Virus record (IMG/VR): IMGVR_UViG_3300029922_000148
Coordinates: 1-40,171 of that record
DNA from: a virus
Reading direction: 5' to 3' (one strand)
DNA length: 40,171 bases
In this document: piece by piece, positions 1-8,335 of the stretch
How positions within the stretch are numbered: position 1 is the stretch's first letter
Layout of the letters: each line of letters begins with the position of its first letter
The notes under the pieces: model-generated
Told to the model about the DNA's origin: nothing
Databases searched by the model: none
What the model saw: the letters and a program-made list of their open reading frames with translations, nothing else
Translations under genes and position numbers: made by a program

Positions 1-1433
1 TTAATCAGGGGCATACCAAATTGAATAACCGAGTTTGTGCTTCCGGCCTCTGCGGTTGCGTTCTCTACGGACGACGCCCCAGCCGAATTGGAGAATCCGG
101 TTGCGGTTGAGGAGGAATCATTGAGCGTCGGAGACCCTCCCACGTAGGCCACCGAAGAGGCCGTGGTGGAAAGGTAAGTCGATTCGGTATAGTAGCCCGT
201 AACACCCGAGGTACTTTCGTGCCCTCCATCCGTTGAATTAAATATCGTGGCTGCGGTAAGAGAACCTAGCCGCGTAGTGGATACGGTTGTCGAATAGTAA
301 GACGCCAAGGTAGCCCACCCAGCCCCTATCACCGCCGCCGACGTTGGAGAGGACGCAAGTGTCACCGTGGTATTGCTACTGCTTTGGGCAATCGTTGTCA
401 CCGTCACCGTCGATAAGCCGTCTTGCATATCCGAGAAAGGATAGGTCGTGCCAACTCCCGAATAGCTTTCCTCTTGGTAGATATTCGTGTTGGCATTTTG
501 CGCGATACTGGACATCGTTCCGGTTGAGCCAATAATCGTAGTTCCATCAAATGTCCCATCGGAATTGGAAAAGGTAGTCGTTTGCGATGTAACCACAGAT
601 AATGCGGTATAGGTCGTAAAACCCTGACCTACATAAGCCGCGCTAGCGGAGTTACCCGCCCCAAGCGTCACAAAACTATTGCTGATTGTTATCGGAGCCG
701 AGGCGGAAAGAAGCGCGGAAACTTCCCCACTTCCCAAGGACATATTTGGAGTTGTGTAATAGAGTATTTCCCCGTTCTCTGGCACGAAGACATAGACGGA
801 TTGGACTGGATCGTAGAGGGGCGGGGCAGTCGTCGATACCAAAGTTAAGCAGGTCGTGAAATTACTAATATACGTCTCGGCAATATTACTATATGTGGTG
901 GAGGACGTAATGGTGGCAAAGCTCGTGGTGGTAGACGTAGTTGTGGATGCAGTGGTCGTTGCGGTCGAGGTCGGATAGTATGAGGTGCTAATGGAGTTTG
1001 TTGTCGTCGATGTCGTATAGTCATACTCGTAGCTATTGGAAGTAGTAGTATAGCCGCTCAAATATGTTGTAGCCGTCGTCGATTGCGTCAAAGGGGAAAA
1101 GGAAGTGGAGCTTGAAGAGCTTCCCACATTATTGGCCGAGAAATAGCTTGAGCCTGCATCGTTTACAGCAATGGATTCCGAAAAAGAAGAAGAATCTGTC
1201 GACACTACCACTGTGCTCGATGGCGCAGAGGACGGCCCCGTAGTAGAATCAGCCGCTCCGTAACCACTTCCACTGGCATACTGAATGGTGACATACTTAT
1301 CTTGATAAAGAGACGCGCTAGCCTGCTCGCTTTGAGTTAATCCGCTGGATGAGGTAGAAGAAGCATTTGATTCACTGGATGCGTAGGAGGAGGAGTCCGC
1401 ATTGTTAGTCGTGTAGTACATCCAATAGATCAT
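1..1433 (-). CDS. Ser/Thr-rich probable virion (tail-tip or fibre) protein, C-terminus beyond left edge
   Basis: A reading frame opens at the ATG at 1433-1431 and stays open for 477 codons to the window edge, so the C-terminus lies outside. It begins MIYWMYYTTN and is dominated by Ser, Thr, Ala, Tyr, Gly and Asn; a more ordinary stretch (YDPVQSVYVFVPENG) sits near residues 205-225. No membrane segment, coiled coil or catalytic motif is visible. The ATG overlaps the stop of the gene before it (ATGA) and a G-rich AGGGGG lies a few bases upstream. Being last in the tail operon, after the tape measure and two small proteins, it is inferred to be a tail-tip, fibre or host-contact protein. The low-complexity composition makes homology weak; a mucin-like adhesive surface is one alternative. 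The frame is secure; the role is inferred from position only. Confidence 0.75.
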   Translation of the reverse strand, partial: MIYWMYYTTNNADSSSYASSESNASSTSSSGLTQSEQASASLYQDKYVTIQYASGSGYGAADSTTGPSSAPSSTVVVSTDSSSFSESIAVNDAGSSYFSANNVGSSSSSTSFSPLTQSTTATTYLSGYTTTSNSYEYDYTTSTTTNSISTSYYPTSTATTTASTTTSTTTSFATITSSTTYSNIAETYISNFTTCLTLVSTTAPPLYDPVQSVYVFVPENGEILYYTTPNMSLGSGEVSALLSASAPITISNSFVTLGAGNSASAAYVGQGFTTYTALSVVTSQTTTFSNSDGTFDGTTIIGSTGTMSSIAQNANTNIYQEESYSGVGTTYPFSDMQDGLSTVTVTTIAQSSSNTTVTLASSPTSAAVIGAGWATLASYYSTTVSTTRLGSLTAATIFNSTDGGHESTSGVTGYYTESTYLSTTASSVAYVGGSPTLNDSSSTATGFSNSAGASSVENATAEAGSTNSVIQFGMPLI

Positions 1434-2053
1434 GACGCCGCCCCCTGTATATTCCAGAAATAATAGTTTATGTAGTTTAGATCAAATGGCCCAGCCGCTG
1501 GCCTTGTCGTTGTCGTCCAAACGGCGGGAGATGCCAGCAAATCGGTATCAACCATTTGATAAACGATGACGTTTCCGCTCACATAAAAAAGAATTCCGAT
1601 GATTACATAAAAGGTTCCGGGCGGCAAATCGCCCGTAGCGGACATTGGCGTAGGTGCTGACGATTCCAGCGAAAGCGAGCAGCCAGACACATTATATCCG
1701 TCGCTTGTGCAAGTCAGAACGACGTAATAAGTGGAACTAATTGCCTGGTTGATCGTCGAGAACATATTCGATGGTATGACCTGATTGATGTTCCCTGGGT
1801 AAAAAGTAACGTCATGCGTTCCGTCCCACGTTGGAGGCGATCCCGTAAAATGCTTGTTACAATAAATCTGGAATGGCGTAGGTGCGGCGGATGACGATGC
1901 CGATGCATTAAATTCGACTAAAGTGCCTGCCCGCGAGCGCTTCGTTCGCACGTTGCTTCCCGGCTTGATCGTGCCGCTTTCCACCTCATCAAGAATGCGG
2001 TTGGCCATCTCAACCAAAATTTTTGGCCCGCGCGTAAATCGTTGGACGGCCAT
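1430..2053 (-). CDS. Hypothetical tail-region protein (207 aa)
   Basis: I do not recognise this protein. It has a basic N-terminus (MAVQRFTRGPKILVEMANRI) with a short predicted helix, then from about residue 45 a Ser/Thr/Tyr/Pro-rich region that looks like beta structure, ending in aromatic residues (YINYYFWNIQ). There is no clear membrane segment. It lies between the 230-aa protein downstream of the tape measure and the Ser/Thr-rich protein, and its stop overlaps the next start (ATGA). Position suggests a baseplate or tail-tip component; this is inference. Confidence 0.7.
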   Translation of the reverse strand: MAVQRFTRGPKILVEMANRILDEVESGTIKPGSNVRTKRSRAGTLVEFNASASSSAAPTPFQIYCNKHFTGSPPTWDGTHDVTFYPGNINQVIPSNMFSTINQAISSTYYVVLTCTSDGYNVSGCSLSLESSAPTPMSATGDLPPGTFYVIIGILFYVSGNVIVYQMVDTDLLASPAVWTTTTRPAAGPFDLNYINYYFWNIQGAAS

Positions 2054-2059
2054 AAAAGG

Positions 2060-2752
2060 TTAGGATTGAACGGCTGGCGTAGCTGGATTCTGCTTGGCAA
2101 GCTGAGTAATCAAATTCGGCGTTTGGATCAGCACCGCCCATGTCTCCTTGTAATTAAAGACGTTGCCCTTTTGCGTCGAGGTAAACGAGGTGCAGACCGC
2201 GTACATTTGATAGACCCATGTGCCGGTTATCACGTAACCGGGTTGCTGATTTCCCGGCCCTGGATTCGGATAAAAATCCATGATCGTTATTGTTACCGGA
2301 TTGGCTGTGCTGTTCGTCTGATATTGCGGCGTGACGAAAACTTGCGACGTGCAGTATCGATAGGTGATGGTGGGACAAAAATAATTGACCGTGAAGGTGC
2401 CGTCTATTGAGGCCGATGTTCCAAGGCTCGCGCTGCGCGGCTCCCAAACAATATCGGACAACAAATCAACCGGGTTGTAGGGATCAAGATAGCCATCGGG
2501 ATCGCCATAATAAATAAGCTTCACCTTGGCTGTAGGCCCGTCTTCCGTCGCAATCTTCTGATCTAGCACCATATTTCGATACTCATAATCAGTTGACTGC
2601 CCGGTCACGTATTGCGCCAGAAAAGCCGAGAGATATGTAACGTTGCCCTCGAATGGCCGCGTAAGTTGCGAAGCTTCGCCGCGCTTGAAGACGACAACCG
2701 CGCCGGGAACTTCCTCAATTTGCGTGTCTCCAACATAAATAGGCGTGCTCAT
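2060..2752 (-). CDS. Hypothetical minor tail protein (230 aa)
   Basis: Unrecognised protein directly after the tape measure gene, with an ATGA overlap. It starts MSTPIYVGDTQIEEVPGAVV and is rich in Tyr, Thr, Pro and Val throughout, with repeated short beta-like segments and four scattered Cys residues. In phages with lambda-like order this slot holds distal-tail or minor tail proteins, so a minor tail role is likely, but no family motif was seen. Confidence 0.7.
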   Translation of the reverse strand: MSTPIYVGDTQIEEVPGAVVVFKRGEASQLTRPFEGNVTYLSAFLAQYVTGQSTDYEYRNMVLDQKIATEDGPTAKVKLIYYGDPDGYLDPYNPVDLLSDIVWEPRSASLGTSASIDGTFTVNYFCPTITYRYCTSQVFVTPQYQTNSTANPVTITIMDFYPNPGPGNQQPGYVITGTWVYQMYAVCTSFTSTQKGNVFNYKETWAVLIQTPNLITQLAKQNPATPAVQS

Positions 2753-4659
2753 GATGGGGCGGTAATATCGGTAAGCGTGTTATGAATCGAGCCGAGAATC
2801 ATGTTTGTTTGCGCGGTGTTTTGCTCAACGGTGTGCTGCGGCTCCATGAGCCTACCGGCGCGGCGCGACATTCCGCCTTCGATGGAAACCGGGCCTTGCT
2901 CAAACGCATGAACTCCTTGCCACCCTCCACCGCCCATGTGAATCCCGGTGATTTCCTTGCCAGCGCCAAATGCGAGTCCAGGATTCTGTCCGCCCCCAGA
3001 TGGCGGCGCTTCGACCGAATTGGCGGTTCCTTCGCCCTTAATCGCTTTGTTCAGACTTGAGATTAGATCAGAAAGTTTTTTGGAATCGTCGCCAAGCACA
3101 TTAATCGGAGCGGACGCCTTAATATCAGAAAGGAATTGTTGGAAGGTCGAGTTGACCGCGCCCGCTATATCGCTCTTCCCCAAAGCAGTCTCCCCTTTTC
3201 CCATTTCAGCTTCGCCGCCCGCCATTTCTGAAAACAAGTTTTTTTCGCCCAGAGATTTTTTGAGATCGGCTTGTCCCTGATCCAAAGTGCTTTTGCCCGT
3301 AAAATCAAATCCCAGAATCCCGGATAGCGCCGATATATTTCCCGATGCTTGAGCAGCGGCCACTGCGGCATTTACGGGATTTTTTTCTCCGTCTTTCGCA
3401 TATTCGTAAAGCTCTCCCGCTTGCTCTAAAAGACCGGGGATTTTGGAAAAAATGCCAGCAATCTCCCTGCCGAGTGAAAACGCTGAATTCATAAGAACAC
3501 TGCCAAGTACCTCGCCAAAATTGAAAGCGATTTCGATCAAGCCCTCCTGAAAAACAGTGAAGCCGCCAAGAGCTACCTCTGCGATGCCTTTCCAAAAATC
3601 GGTGTTCGCCAAAATGGCGATGCTTTCAGCAATTTTACCGCCAAATTCCTCGGCTTGTCCCAAAAGCAATTCGCCCCATCCTAGAATGAGTCCGGGGCTG
3701 AAAACACCCAAAATAATATCGCCGATTCCATGAAAAGCCGCATAGAGTCCGCCCGCCAAGGTATTGACGGCTTTTTCAAATCCCACCGTTAGAGAAAGTC
3801 GCGTCAATTCAGAAAGTTTTCCGTCCTCAAATGCATTGTAAAAAACTCTCACCGCATCCGCCAGGGAGTTTCCTATTCGTTGCCCCCATGCGACGAAGTC
3901 GAAACTTTCAAATGCTTTCAGCACCGGCAAAATAACGCGGCCCAGAGGTTCAGCCAATCCCACAAAAAAGCCTTGAATTTTGATCCCCGAAACCTCCATG
4001 AGGCCCGCGATTTGTTGGAACGTGTCCGCATTCTGGGCAAGGATGTCCGCTTGCGCTCCCAGCGCGTTGGCCGCTTCCTCGCCAATGCCCTTGTCGCGAA
4101 AAAGTGAAAGCATCTCCGCACCTTGCTTGCCAAAAAGCTGCATGGCCACTTGCGCTCGCCGCGCCGGGTCTTCGATCCCCGCAATGCTCTGCCGTATCAA
4201 GTCGAATTGCGCTGCGGGATTCAAGCCGCGAAGCTCGTAAATGTTGATACCGAGTCGGGCGAATATGGTAGCCGCTTCGCCTCCCTTGTCCGCTGCATTC
4301 TCAATCGACCGCTGCATACGATTGATGGTCTGTCCAACCTCTTCCGCCTGTAACCCAGAAAGCTTGAATTCAGTTTGTAATTGAACCAAATCTTTTGTCG
4401 CGATGCCGGTGCGATCACTCAGATGCTCCAAATCTTTCGATAACTCGAATATGCCCTTCACTCCCTCGAAAGTCCGGTCAAGAGCCTCCTTGATCGATTC
4501 CACGCCGATAACGAGACCCGCGATTTCCGCGAGCGTTTCCCGCATCCGGTCTTTGAATTCGTCGGCGAACTCCTTAGCCGAGTCTATTCCTTCGCGCATG
4601 GAGCGTTGAAACTCCGCGCTATCGCCGGTTAATTTGGCCCTGAGTGTCGCTTCTGGCAT
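2749..4659 (-). CDS. Tail tape measure protein
   Basis: 636 residues. The N-terminal 220 residues are helical with heptad-like spacing, and the stretch around residues 80-190 (LSDRTGIATKDLVQLQTEFK, then AAQFDLIRQSIAG) matches the N-terminal domain of phage tape measure proteins (TP901/lambda H class). The middle (about 290-400) holds several long hydrophobic Gly/Ala-rich segments typical of the membrane-active part; the C-terminus is polar. The protein sets tail length and is ejected with the DNA. At the usual 0.15 nm per residue this implies a tail of roughly 95 nm, short for the class. The start codon follows the stop of the preceding gene directly (TAA then ATG), and the gene lies right after the frameshifted chaperone module, the canonical order. 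Confidence 0.9.
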   Translation of the reverse strand: MPEATLRAKLTGDSAEFQRSMREGIDSAKEFADEFKDRMRETLAEIAGLVIGVESIKEALDRTFEGVKGIFELSKDLEHLSDRTGIATKDLVQLQTEFKLSGLQAEEVGQTINRMQRSIENAADKGGEAATIFARLGINIYELRGLNPAAQFDLIRQSIAGIEDPARRAQVAMQLFGKQGAEMLSLFRDKGIGEEAANALGAQADILAQNADTFQQIAGLMEVSGIKIQGFFVGLAEPLGRVILPVLKAFESFDFVAWGQRIGNSLADAVRVFYNAFEDGKLSELTRLSLTVGFEKAVNTLAGGLYAAFHGIGDIILGVFSPGLILGWGELLLGQAEEFGGKIAESIAILANTDFWKGIAEVALGGFTVFQEGLIEIAFNFGEVLGSVLMNSAFSLGREIAGIFSKIPGLLEQAGELYEYAKDGEKNPVNAAVAAAQASGNISALSGILGFDFTGKSTLDQGQADLKKSLGEKNLFSEMAGGEAEMGKGETALGKSDIAGAVNSTFQQFLSDIKASAPINVLGDDSKKLSDLISSLNKAIKGEGTANSVEAPPSGGGQNPGLAFGAGKEITGIHMGGGGWQGVHAFEQGPVSIEGGMSRRAGRLMEPQHTVEQNTAQTNMILGSIHNTLTDITAPS

Positions 4660-5259
4660 TTACTTTGAAGAGTATTCTTTTGCGGTTTCTTCCAGCTTTT
4701 TATGAGCGAATTCTATCATGTCGCGACTCGTATCAACAAGAGCCTTTTCGAGAGCTTCGGAGCCTACCTTGCCTGCTCCCGCGGCGGCATTTTCGAGGAT
4801 GGCAACCAATTCCTCCGAACTGGCTAGTTGATTGTTGGCCTGGTTTATCTTGCTCTTGTTGCTGATATGCGCCCGCGTGTGACCGCCAAACTTGACGATG
4901 GCGGGCGTCCACCCGGCGGCGATATAGGCGCGGGATGACCGGCGCTGCTTGAGAAAATCCGTCGCAGGAGCGCTCATTAAAGCCCCGCCGACAGGAGGCA
5001 AACCCTTGGCCTTGCGCTTGGCGTTCGTCAGTACGAAAAGGAAAGGACTTCGCTTTGTTCCCGGAGCGATTGACCGCATTTCGGAATTGATCTCGGCTAC
5101 CGTGGCGCGAGGCGTGTTGTGCGATGCCTTAGTCGCCACATTGCGCCCCGCTCGATTGAGGATGTAGGGCAGGTCGTGATTCGTGACGGCTTTTTCGTAT
5201 TCCAGCAACGCACGCTGAAATTCTGGAAAATTGACGGTTACGGAGATTGCGTCAGGCAT
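4660..5259 (-). CDS. Hypothetical tail assembly protein (199 aa) between chaperone and tape measure
   Basis: Starts MPDAISVTVNFPEFQRALLE and resembles the general layout of HK97 gp10-type minor tail proteins: an N-terminal helix with a basic RAGRNVATKASHNTPR segment and a C-terminal amphipathic helix rich in Ala, Glu and Lys. Family membership could not be proved by eye. Its start lies inside the end of the frameshift-extended chaperone (ATG at 5259-5257, the GT stop at 5254-5252), so translation is probably coupled. It is basic overall, which would fit a chaperone or connector that binds other tail proteins. Confidence 0.65.
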   Translation of the reverse strand: MPDAISVTVNFPEFQRALLEYEKAVTNHDLPYILNRAGRNVATKASHNTPRATVAEINSEMRSIAPGTKRSPFLFVLTNAKRKAKGLPPVGGALMSAPATDFLKQRRSSRAYIAAGWTPAIVKFGGHTRAHISNKSKINQANNQLASSEELVAILENAAAGAGKVGSEALEKALVDTSRDMIEFAHKKLEETAKEYSSK

Positions 5260-6012
5260 GGCCTAAAGCCCTCCTGAGCTTCTTTCTGGCAGCGCCGCGC
5301 CCGATCTTGAGCGCCGCTATCCCGTTCCCCATTCCGCGAGGCTTGGCCCACCAAAGCGCATGAAATTGATGTCCTTTTGCCATGGGTATATCGTTCTCAG
5401 CTTCGCGGATTGAACAATTGGCCATCTCAGCTACGGCAACTGCATACTCTGCCCAGCGAGACGGCCTTAAGAGTTTCCCTTTGGAGCCTTTCCTTCCGGC
5501 TTGGGAAGCCGAAAACGGTTAATGATTTCTTCCTTCAAAATTTGGCTCATGATCTTCGATGCCTCGGCCAAGGTGGGAGACATCATCTCAATGCCCTGAT
5601 CTTCGGCCCAATCAAGCATCCTACGGCGGACCTTCTCGCGCTGCCCTGGATTGCACGCCGCATAGCTCTCCTCGATTGATTCGCTCATTCCGGTATGGGC
5701 ATTGACCTTGCCGCGCGGAAAACAGAGGTACAGCACGATTACAACGTCTTGGATCATATCGGGATAACCGCGTCCTTCCAACCCCGCTTCCATCTCTTCC
5801 CGGCTGAGATTGCCGAATCGAAGTCCAAGGCAGGTGGCCGCATTCTGGCGCTTGCTGGAAAACGGTTCGAGCTTCTGGCCTGCCCAATAATGGCAGTCGC
5901 TTTCGAGATACGAATTATCGGCCTGTTGAATTTCCGTAATGTCCGTCTGTTCGCCCGGAATGACGCCTAGCTCTTTCGCTTCCGCTTCGCTGATTTCCAC
6001 TCGTTCGCTCAT
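5252..6012 (-). CDS. Frameshift product of the tail assembly chaperone (GT-like, about 253 aa)
   Basis: Predicted fusion made by -1 slippage at 5479-5473. Residues 1-180 are the 181-aa chaperone; after GGA-AAC the ribosome steps back one base and reads CTC TTA AGG and so on for 73 more codons, ending with TGA at 5254-5252. The extension contains the stretches WAEYAVAVAEMANCSIREAE and KGHQFHALWWAKPRG and ends strongly basic (RKKLRRALGHA). No stop interrupts it, and the segment would otherwise be an unexplained gap of about 200 bases. The arrangement (short G-like form, longer GT-like form, then tape measure) is the one known from lambda and many siphophages, where the two forms guide tail-tube polymerisation around the tape measure. 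Confidence 0.75.
5467..6012 (-). CDS. Tail assembly chaperone, short form (G-like, 181 aa)
   Basis: Begins MSERVEISEAEAKELGVI and is an acidic, helical protein without membrane segments, as expected for a G-type chaperone. Its C-terminus (KPEGKAPKGNS) covers the slippery heptamer, so most ribosomes stop at TAA 5469-5467 while a fraction continue into the -1 frame. Gene position, two small tail genes after the putative tube protein and just before the tape measure, agrees. The start overlaps the stop of the upstream 187-aa gene (ATGA). The assignment rests on the frameshift and gene order more than on sequence similarity. Confidence 0.75.
   Translation of the reverse strand: MSERVEISEAEAKELGVIPGEQTDITEIQQADNSYLESDCHYWAGQKLEPFSSKRQNAATCLGLRFGNLSREEMEAGLEGRGYPDMIQDVVIVLYLCFPRGKVNAHTGMSESIEESYAACNPGQREKVRRRMLDWAEDQGIEMMSPTLAEASKIMSQILKEEIINRFRLPKPEGKAPKGNS
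5473..5479 (-). promoter_or_regulatory. Programmed -1 ribosomal frameshift site GGGAAAC
   Basis: Reading minus strand, the codons are AAG GGA AAC TCT TAA, so the heptamer is placed exactly as X XXY YYZ (G GGA AAC) in the zero frame, two codons before the stop. Both tRNAs can re-pair after slipping (GGG, AAA). Lambda uses the one-base variant GGGAAAG at the same place in its G gene. No strong downstream stem-loop could be identified by eye. Confidence 0.8.
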
Positions 6013-6572
6013 AGCAATGCCTCCCTAACGCTTTCGCTTGGATTTTTTGTCACATGGGTTTCTGTCGCGCCGTCCTGCACGCTCACGATGTCCGGACCAG
6101 AGCCGGTCTTTTTCGCCTGGTCGTAAGCCTCCTTGAGCAACGGCAAAAAGAGCCGTTCCCGATTGGCCTCAAAAAACTTCATGTAGCCCGCGAGAACGAA
6201 GGGTAGGGCATCCTTAAGCCTCATCCATGCGACGGCAAAAGATTGATGATCCTTGGCCGCAATCGCCTTGTCGATATCCGCTATGTATTCGTCAAGCTTT
6301 GCCGCTTCCGCGCCATCGTAAAATTCTCGCGTGGCCTTCTTGGTAAGAATTGGTTTACCAGCCGATTCCGCTTCATCGCTCGCCACTTCAAACCGCCATC
6401 GAAGCGTTCCCGGATACCAGCGCGGATGGCCGAAAGGAACGGCGGGTACGGGCTTTCGCTCGGAGTAGCAATTAATGATGGGCGCATCCTTCTTGAGCGG
6501 GAATCCCAGGGTGGCAAGACATGCCGCCAACCCGCGATTTGTCGTCTGAAAAAAGCTATCACCGATATGCAT
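6009..6572 (-). CDS. Hypothetical tail-module protein (187 aa)
   Basis: Unrecognised. Starts MHIGDSFFQTTNRGLAACLA; a Trp/Pro/Arg-rich segment follows (PFGHPRWYPGTLRWRF, about 46-61), then a helical C-terminal two thirds rich in Ala, Lys and Glu. It ends with an ATGA overlap onto the chaperone. The slot between tube protein and chaperone suggests a tail assembly role, but nothing in the sequence proves it. Confidence 0.65.
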   Translation of the reverse strand: MHIGDSFFQTTNRGLAACLATLGFPLKKDAPIINCYSERKPVPAVPFGHPRWYPGTLRWRFEVASDEAESAGKPILTKKATREFYDGAEAAKLDEYIADIDKAIAAKDHQSFAVAWMRLKDALPFVLAGYMKFFEANRERLFLPLLKEAYDQAKKTGSGPDIVSVQDGATETHVTKNPSESVREALL

Positions 6573-6614
6573 GATTTTATATGCCGGGTTAACCGCCGGA
6601 CGCGGGGATCAGGG

Positions 6615-6980
6615 TCAGAGGGAAAACGCGATAATTTGAAGGGAAACGTTGGCAGTGTTGGCCAGCACGTAAATGTTGTTGCCGTTCCACTTGACGAGAC
6701 CTATGTCGCCAGCCGCAAGGTTGCTGCACCATTGGCCGCTCGCTGCCCCAACTTGAACAAAATTGGTAGGATCGAGGTTGCGGAAAAACACATAGCCCAA
6801 AGAAGTTACGCCGGGCGTCGTCGGCTGGGTAATGCTCGTGGTAGCATTGTAAACTTGCGCATTGAAGCTTGATCCGGTGGGAACGGTCGTAACCTGCAAA
6901 CTGGCCTGCTGTTGAAGCGTTTGGCTTCCGGCGGGAGCTTGGAAAAGGAGAGAACCAGTGACTTGAAATGTGTTGGCCAT
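6615..6980 (-). CDS. Small beta-rich virion-like protein (121 aa)
   Basis: Begins MANTFQVTGSLLFQAPAGSQ and consists of alternating Thr/Val/Asn/Gly-rich segments with almost no charged residues, the composition of a small beta-sandwich structural protein. It follows the putative tube gene by 13 bases. It may be a tail-tube accessory, a decoration protein, or part of a receptor-binding structure. No Shine-Dalgarno sequence is evident before the ATG. Confidence 0.65.
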   Translation of the reverse strand: MANTFQVTGSLLFQAPAGSQTLQQQASLQVTTVPTGSSFNAQVYNATTSITQPTTPGVTSLGYVFFRNLDPTNFVQVGAASGQWCSNLAAGDIGLVKWNGNNIYVLANTANVSLQIIAFSL

Positions 6981-6993
6981 GGGATTTTAGTGG

Positions 6994-7362
6994 TTACGAG
7001 ATTTGGGGATCAATGGAAGCTTTCATCGAAAACATTTGGAGCTTTTCCCGGTTGTTCGTGATGTTGATTTCATCGACGTAAACGCCACCGGTAGTGATTC
7101 CGAATCCGTAAACGGAATTGGCCAAGGAAACGGAAGCGCCGATTGTGCAGGCCATCAAACCTGATGCGCCCGCCACTTCGCCATCGATGGAAAGATCGAT
7201 GGTAAAATCGTAATAGACCTTGCCGCGAGCAGAGCCTTGTTTATCGGGAACGCGGATTTTTTTCGCGGTGTACTTCCGAGCAATCGAATCGATATTGATG
7301 CCCGATTCGTCGTAAAGGACGCCAAAGGCGAAGCCGGTCAGATTTACCAAAACGGGACTCAT
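6994..7362 (-). CDS. Putative major tail (tube) protein, 122 aa
   Basis: Begins MSPVLVNLTGFAFGVLYDES. The segments YYDFTIDLSIDGEV and VYVDEINITNNREKLQMFS look like paired beta strands, and the size and place (upstream of chaperone and tape measure) suit a tube protein. The start was chosen at ATG 7362 rather than the TTG at 7371 because GGAG lies just upstream and because this places the conserved 29-nt element exactly 31 nt from the start, as for the capsid gene. Sharing that element with the capsid gene suggests high late expression. Family assignment by homology was not possible by eye. Confidence 0.55.
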   Translation of the reverse strand: MSPVLVNLTGFAFGVLYDESGINIDSIARKYTAKKIRVPDKQGSARGKVYYDFTIDLSIDGEVAGASGLMACTIGASVSLANSVYGFGITTGGVYVDEINITNNREKLQMFSMKASIDPQIS

Positions 7363-7392
7363 TAACTCCAAACATGGAGAATGAGCCTAAGC

Positions 7393-7421
7393 GCGTCACC
7401 GGCTAAACTGTGTAAAACTGT
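7393..7421 (-). promoter_or_regulatory. Conserved late element, copy A (upstream of putative tail-tube gene)
   Basis: In plus orientation it reads GCGTCAC, a variable stretch, then AACTGTGTAAAA and TGT. It matches the element at 14728-14756 at 24 of 29 positions and ends 31 nt before the start codon in both cases. On the coding strand the core is TTTTACACAGTT. It is likely a phage late promoter or activator site, though no standard -35/-10 pair is obvious. Confidence 0.55.
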
Positions 7422-7457
7422 AGAATTTCTGTCACAAGCAGAGCGTGATGAATCAAT

Positions 7458-7816
7458 AAAAATGGATCGGCGTTAAGGCTGTCTCCCCCTCGAAAGAGGG
7501 GGAGATGCGTTTGCCATGCCTAGCCACGCCTGGCCACGCCACGCCTAGCCGCGCCGAGCCTGGCCGTGCCGCGCAAAATCATTCCAAAATGGATCGGCGT
7601 TAAGGCTGTCTCCCCTCTTTCGAGGGGAGATGCGTTTGCCGCGCCTCGCCCTGCCTCGCCGAGCGTTGCCCTGCCTCGCCTTGCCAGACTTCTTTCGACT
7701 GTTTCCAATCGAAAGTATGTCTAGCCGAGCCGTGCCCTGCCTCGCCCCGCCGTGCCGCGCCTCGCCCTGCCGCGCCGAGCATTGCCACGCCGGACCGAGC
7801 ATTGGCTCTCCAAGAA
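7458..7816. repeat. Two hairpin-plus-GCCNN repeat modules in tandem
   Basis: No gene is supported here. Module 1 starts with AAAATGGATCGGCGTTAAGG at 7458, then a 10-bp stem hairpin (7482-7505, loop GAAA), then 12 pentanucleotides of the form GCCNN (7513-7572), then ATCATTCCAAAA. Module 2 repeats the same leader at 7586, a 9-bp hairpin (7609-7630, loop TTTC), ten NNGCC units (7636-7685), an imperfect stem-loop at 7686-7722 (AGAC and CTTTCGA arms), 18 further units in register (7722-7811) and again ATCATTCCAAAA. The last copy of that tail supplies the stop codon of the 156-aa gene. Translated frames across the array are repeat artefacts. Confidence 0.85.
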
Positions 7817-7817
7817 A

Positions 7818-8288
7818 TCATTCCAAAAGCTTCCTGTCCGCACCCTTCAATATCCTCTCGACCTGAGTTGAGCGTTTTGTGAGCGCGAGCCGGATTGCGA
7901 CTCGACTCAGCACCTTATCGTGCTTCCGCTTTTCTTCATCGGTCAACGCCGAAACATCCGTCATACTTCCGAGGATCACGGCGCGGCGAAATGAATCCAT
8001 CGCCTGCCGTTGATACCGCTCCATGACTTTGTGATTATCGCGAGCATGAAGGATTTGATAGCTCTCCCCATTTTGGCCGTAGCCGTTCAGGTAAAAGCCG
8101 TCTTGTTCCAACTCGCGACGGATGTCACTTATCGCGATTCCGAACGCCATCGAATCAGCATCGAAACGAAGTGTCTTTGCCAGCCATTCGACCGTAAAAA
8201 CTTTCTCGTGTTCGATGCCCTGTTCTCGCATTGCCTCAAGGCATGATTTCCACGCCGGAAGGACTTGAGGTTTAGATTCTGTTTCCAT
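7818..8288 (-). CDS. Hypothetical protein flanked by repeat arrays (156 aa)
   Basis: Unrecognised, soluble and helical; begins METESKPQVLPAWKSCLEAM. A segment near residues 31-80 (FTVEWLAKTLRFDADSMAFG ... IRRELEQDGFYLNG) resembles a winged-helix-like fold in spacing, but this is a weak impression. A good ribosome site (AAAGGAAAT) precedes the ATG. The gene stands alone, bounded by GCCNN repeat arrays on both sides, and its stop codon lies inside the conserved end of the repeat module (TTTTGGAATGA). This isolated, repeat-bounded setting in the tail operon looks like an added cassette. Confidence 0.7.
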   Translation of the reverse strand: METESKPQVLPAWKSCLEAMREQGIEHEKVFTVEWLAKTLRFDADSMAFGIAISDIRRELEQDGFYLNGYGQNGESYQILHARDNHKVMERYQRQAMDSFRRAVILGSMTDVSALTDEEKRKHDKVLSRVAIRLALTKRSTQVERILKGADRKLLE

Positions 8289-8309
8289 ATTTCCTTTCTA
8301 AAACTGATA

Positions 8310-8325
8310 CCGCCCTTTCGGGCGG
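8310..8325 (-). terminator. Possible terminator hairpin CCGCCC-loop-GGGCGG
   Basis: On the minus strand a 6-bp GC stem with a GAAA loop is followed by TATCAGTTTTAG, just upstream of the 156-aa gene's ribosome site. It could end transcription coming from the 195-aa gene and the repeat array. The T-run is short and displaced, so activity is uncertain. It shares the GAAA/TTTC loop of the nearby repeat hairpins. Confidence 0.35.
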
Positions 8326-8335
8326 CATTGTTGTT

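Noticed and set aside
7520-7866. Several ORFs across the GCCNN arrays (GEARHGGARQG-type)
   Set aside because: Composition follows the 5-base repeat, which changes frame every unit; no ribosome sites, and hairpins interrupt them.
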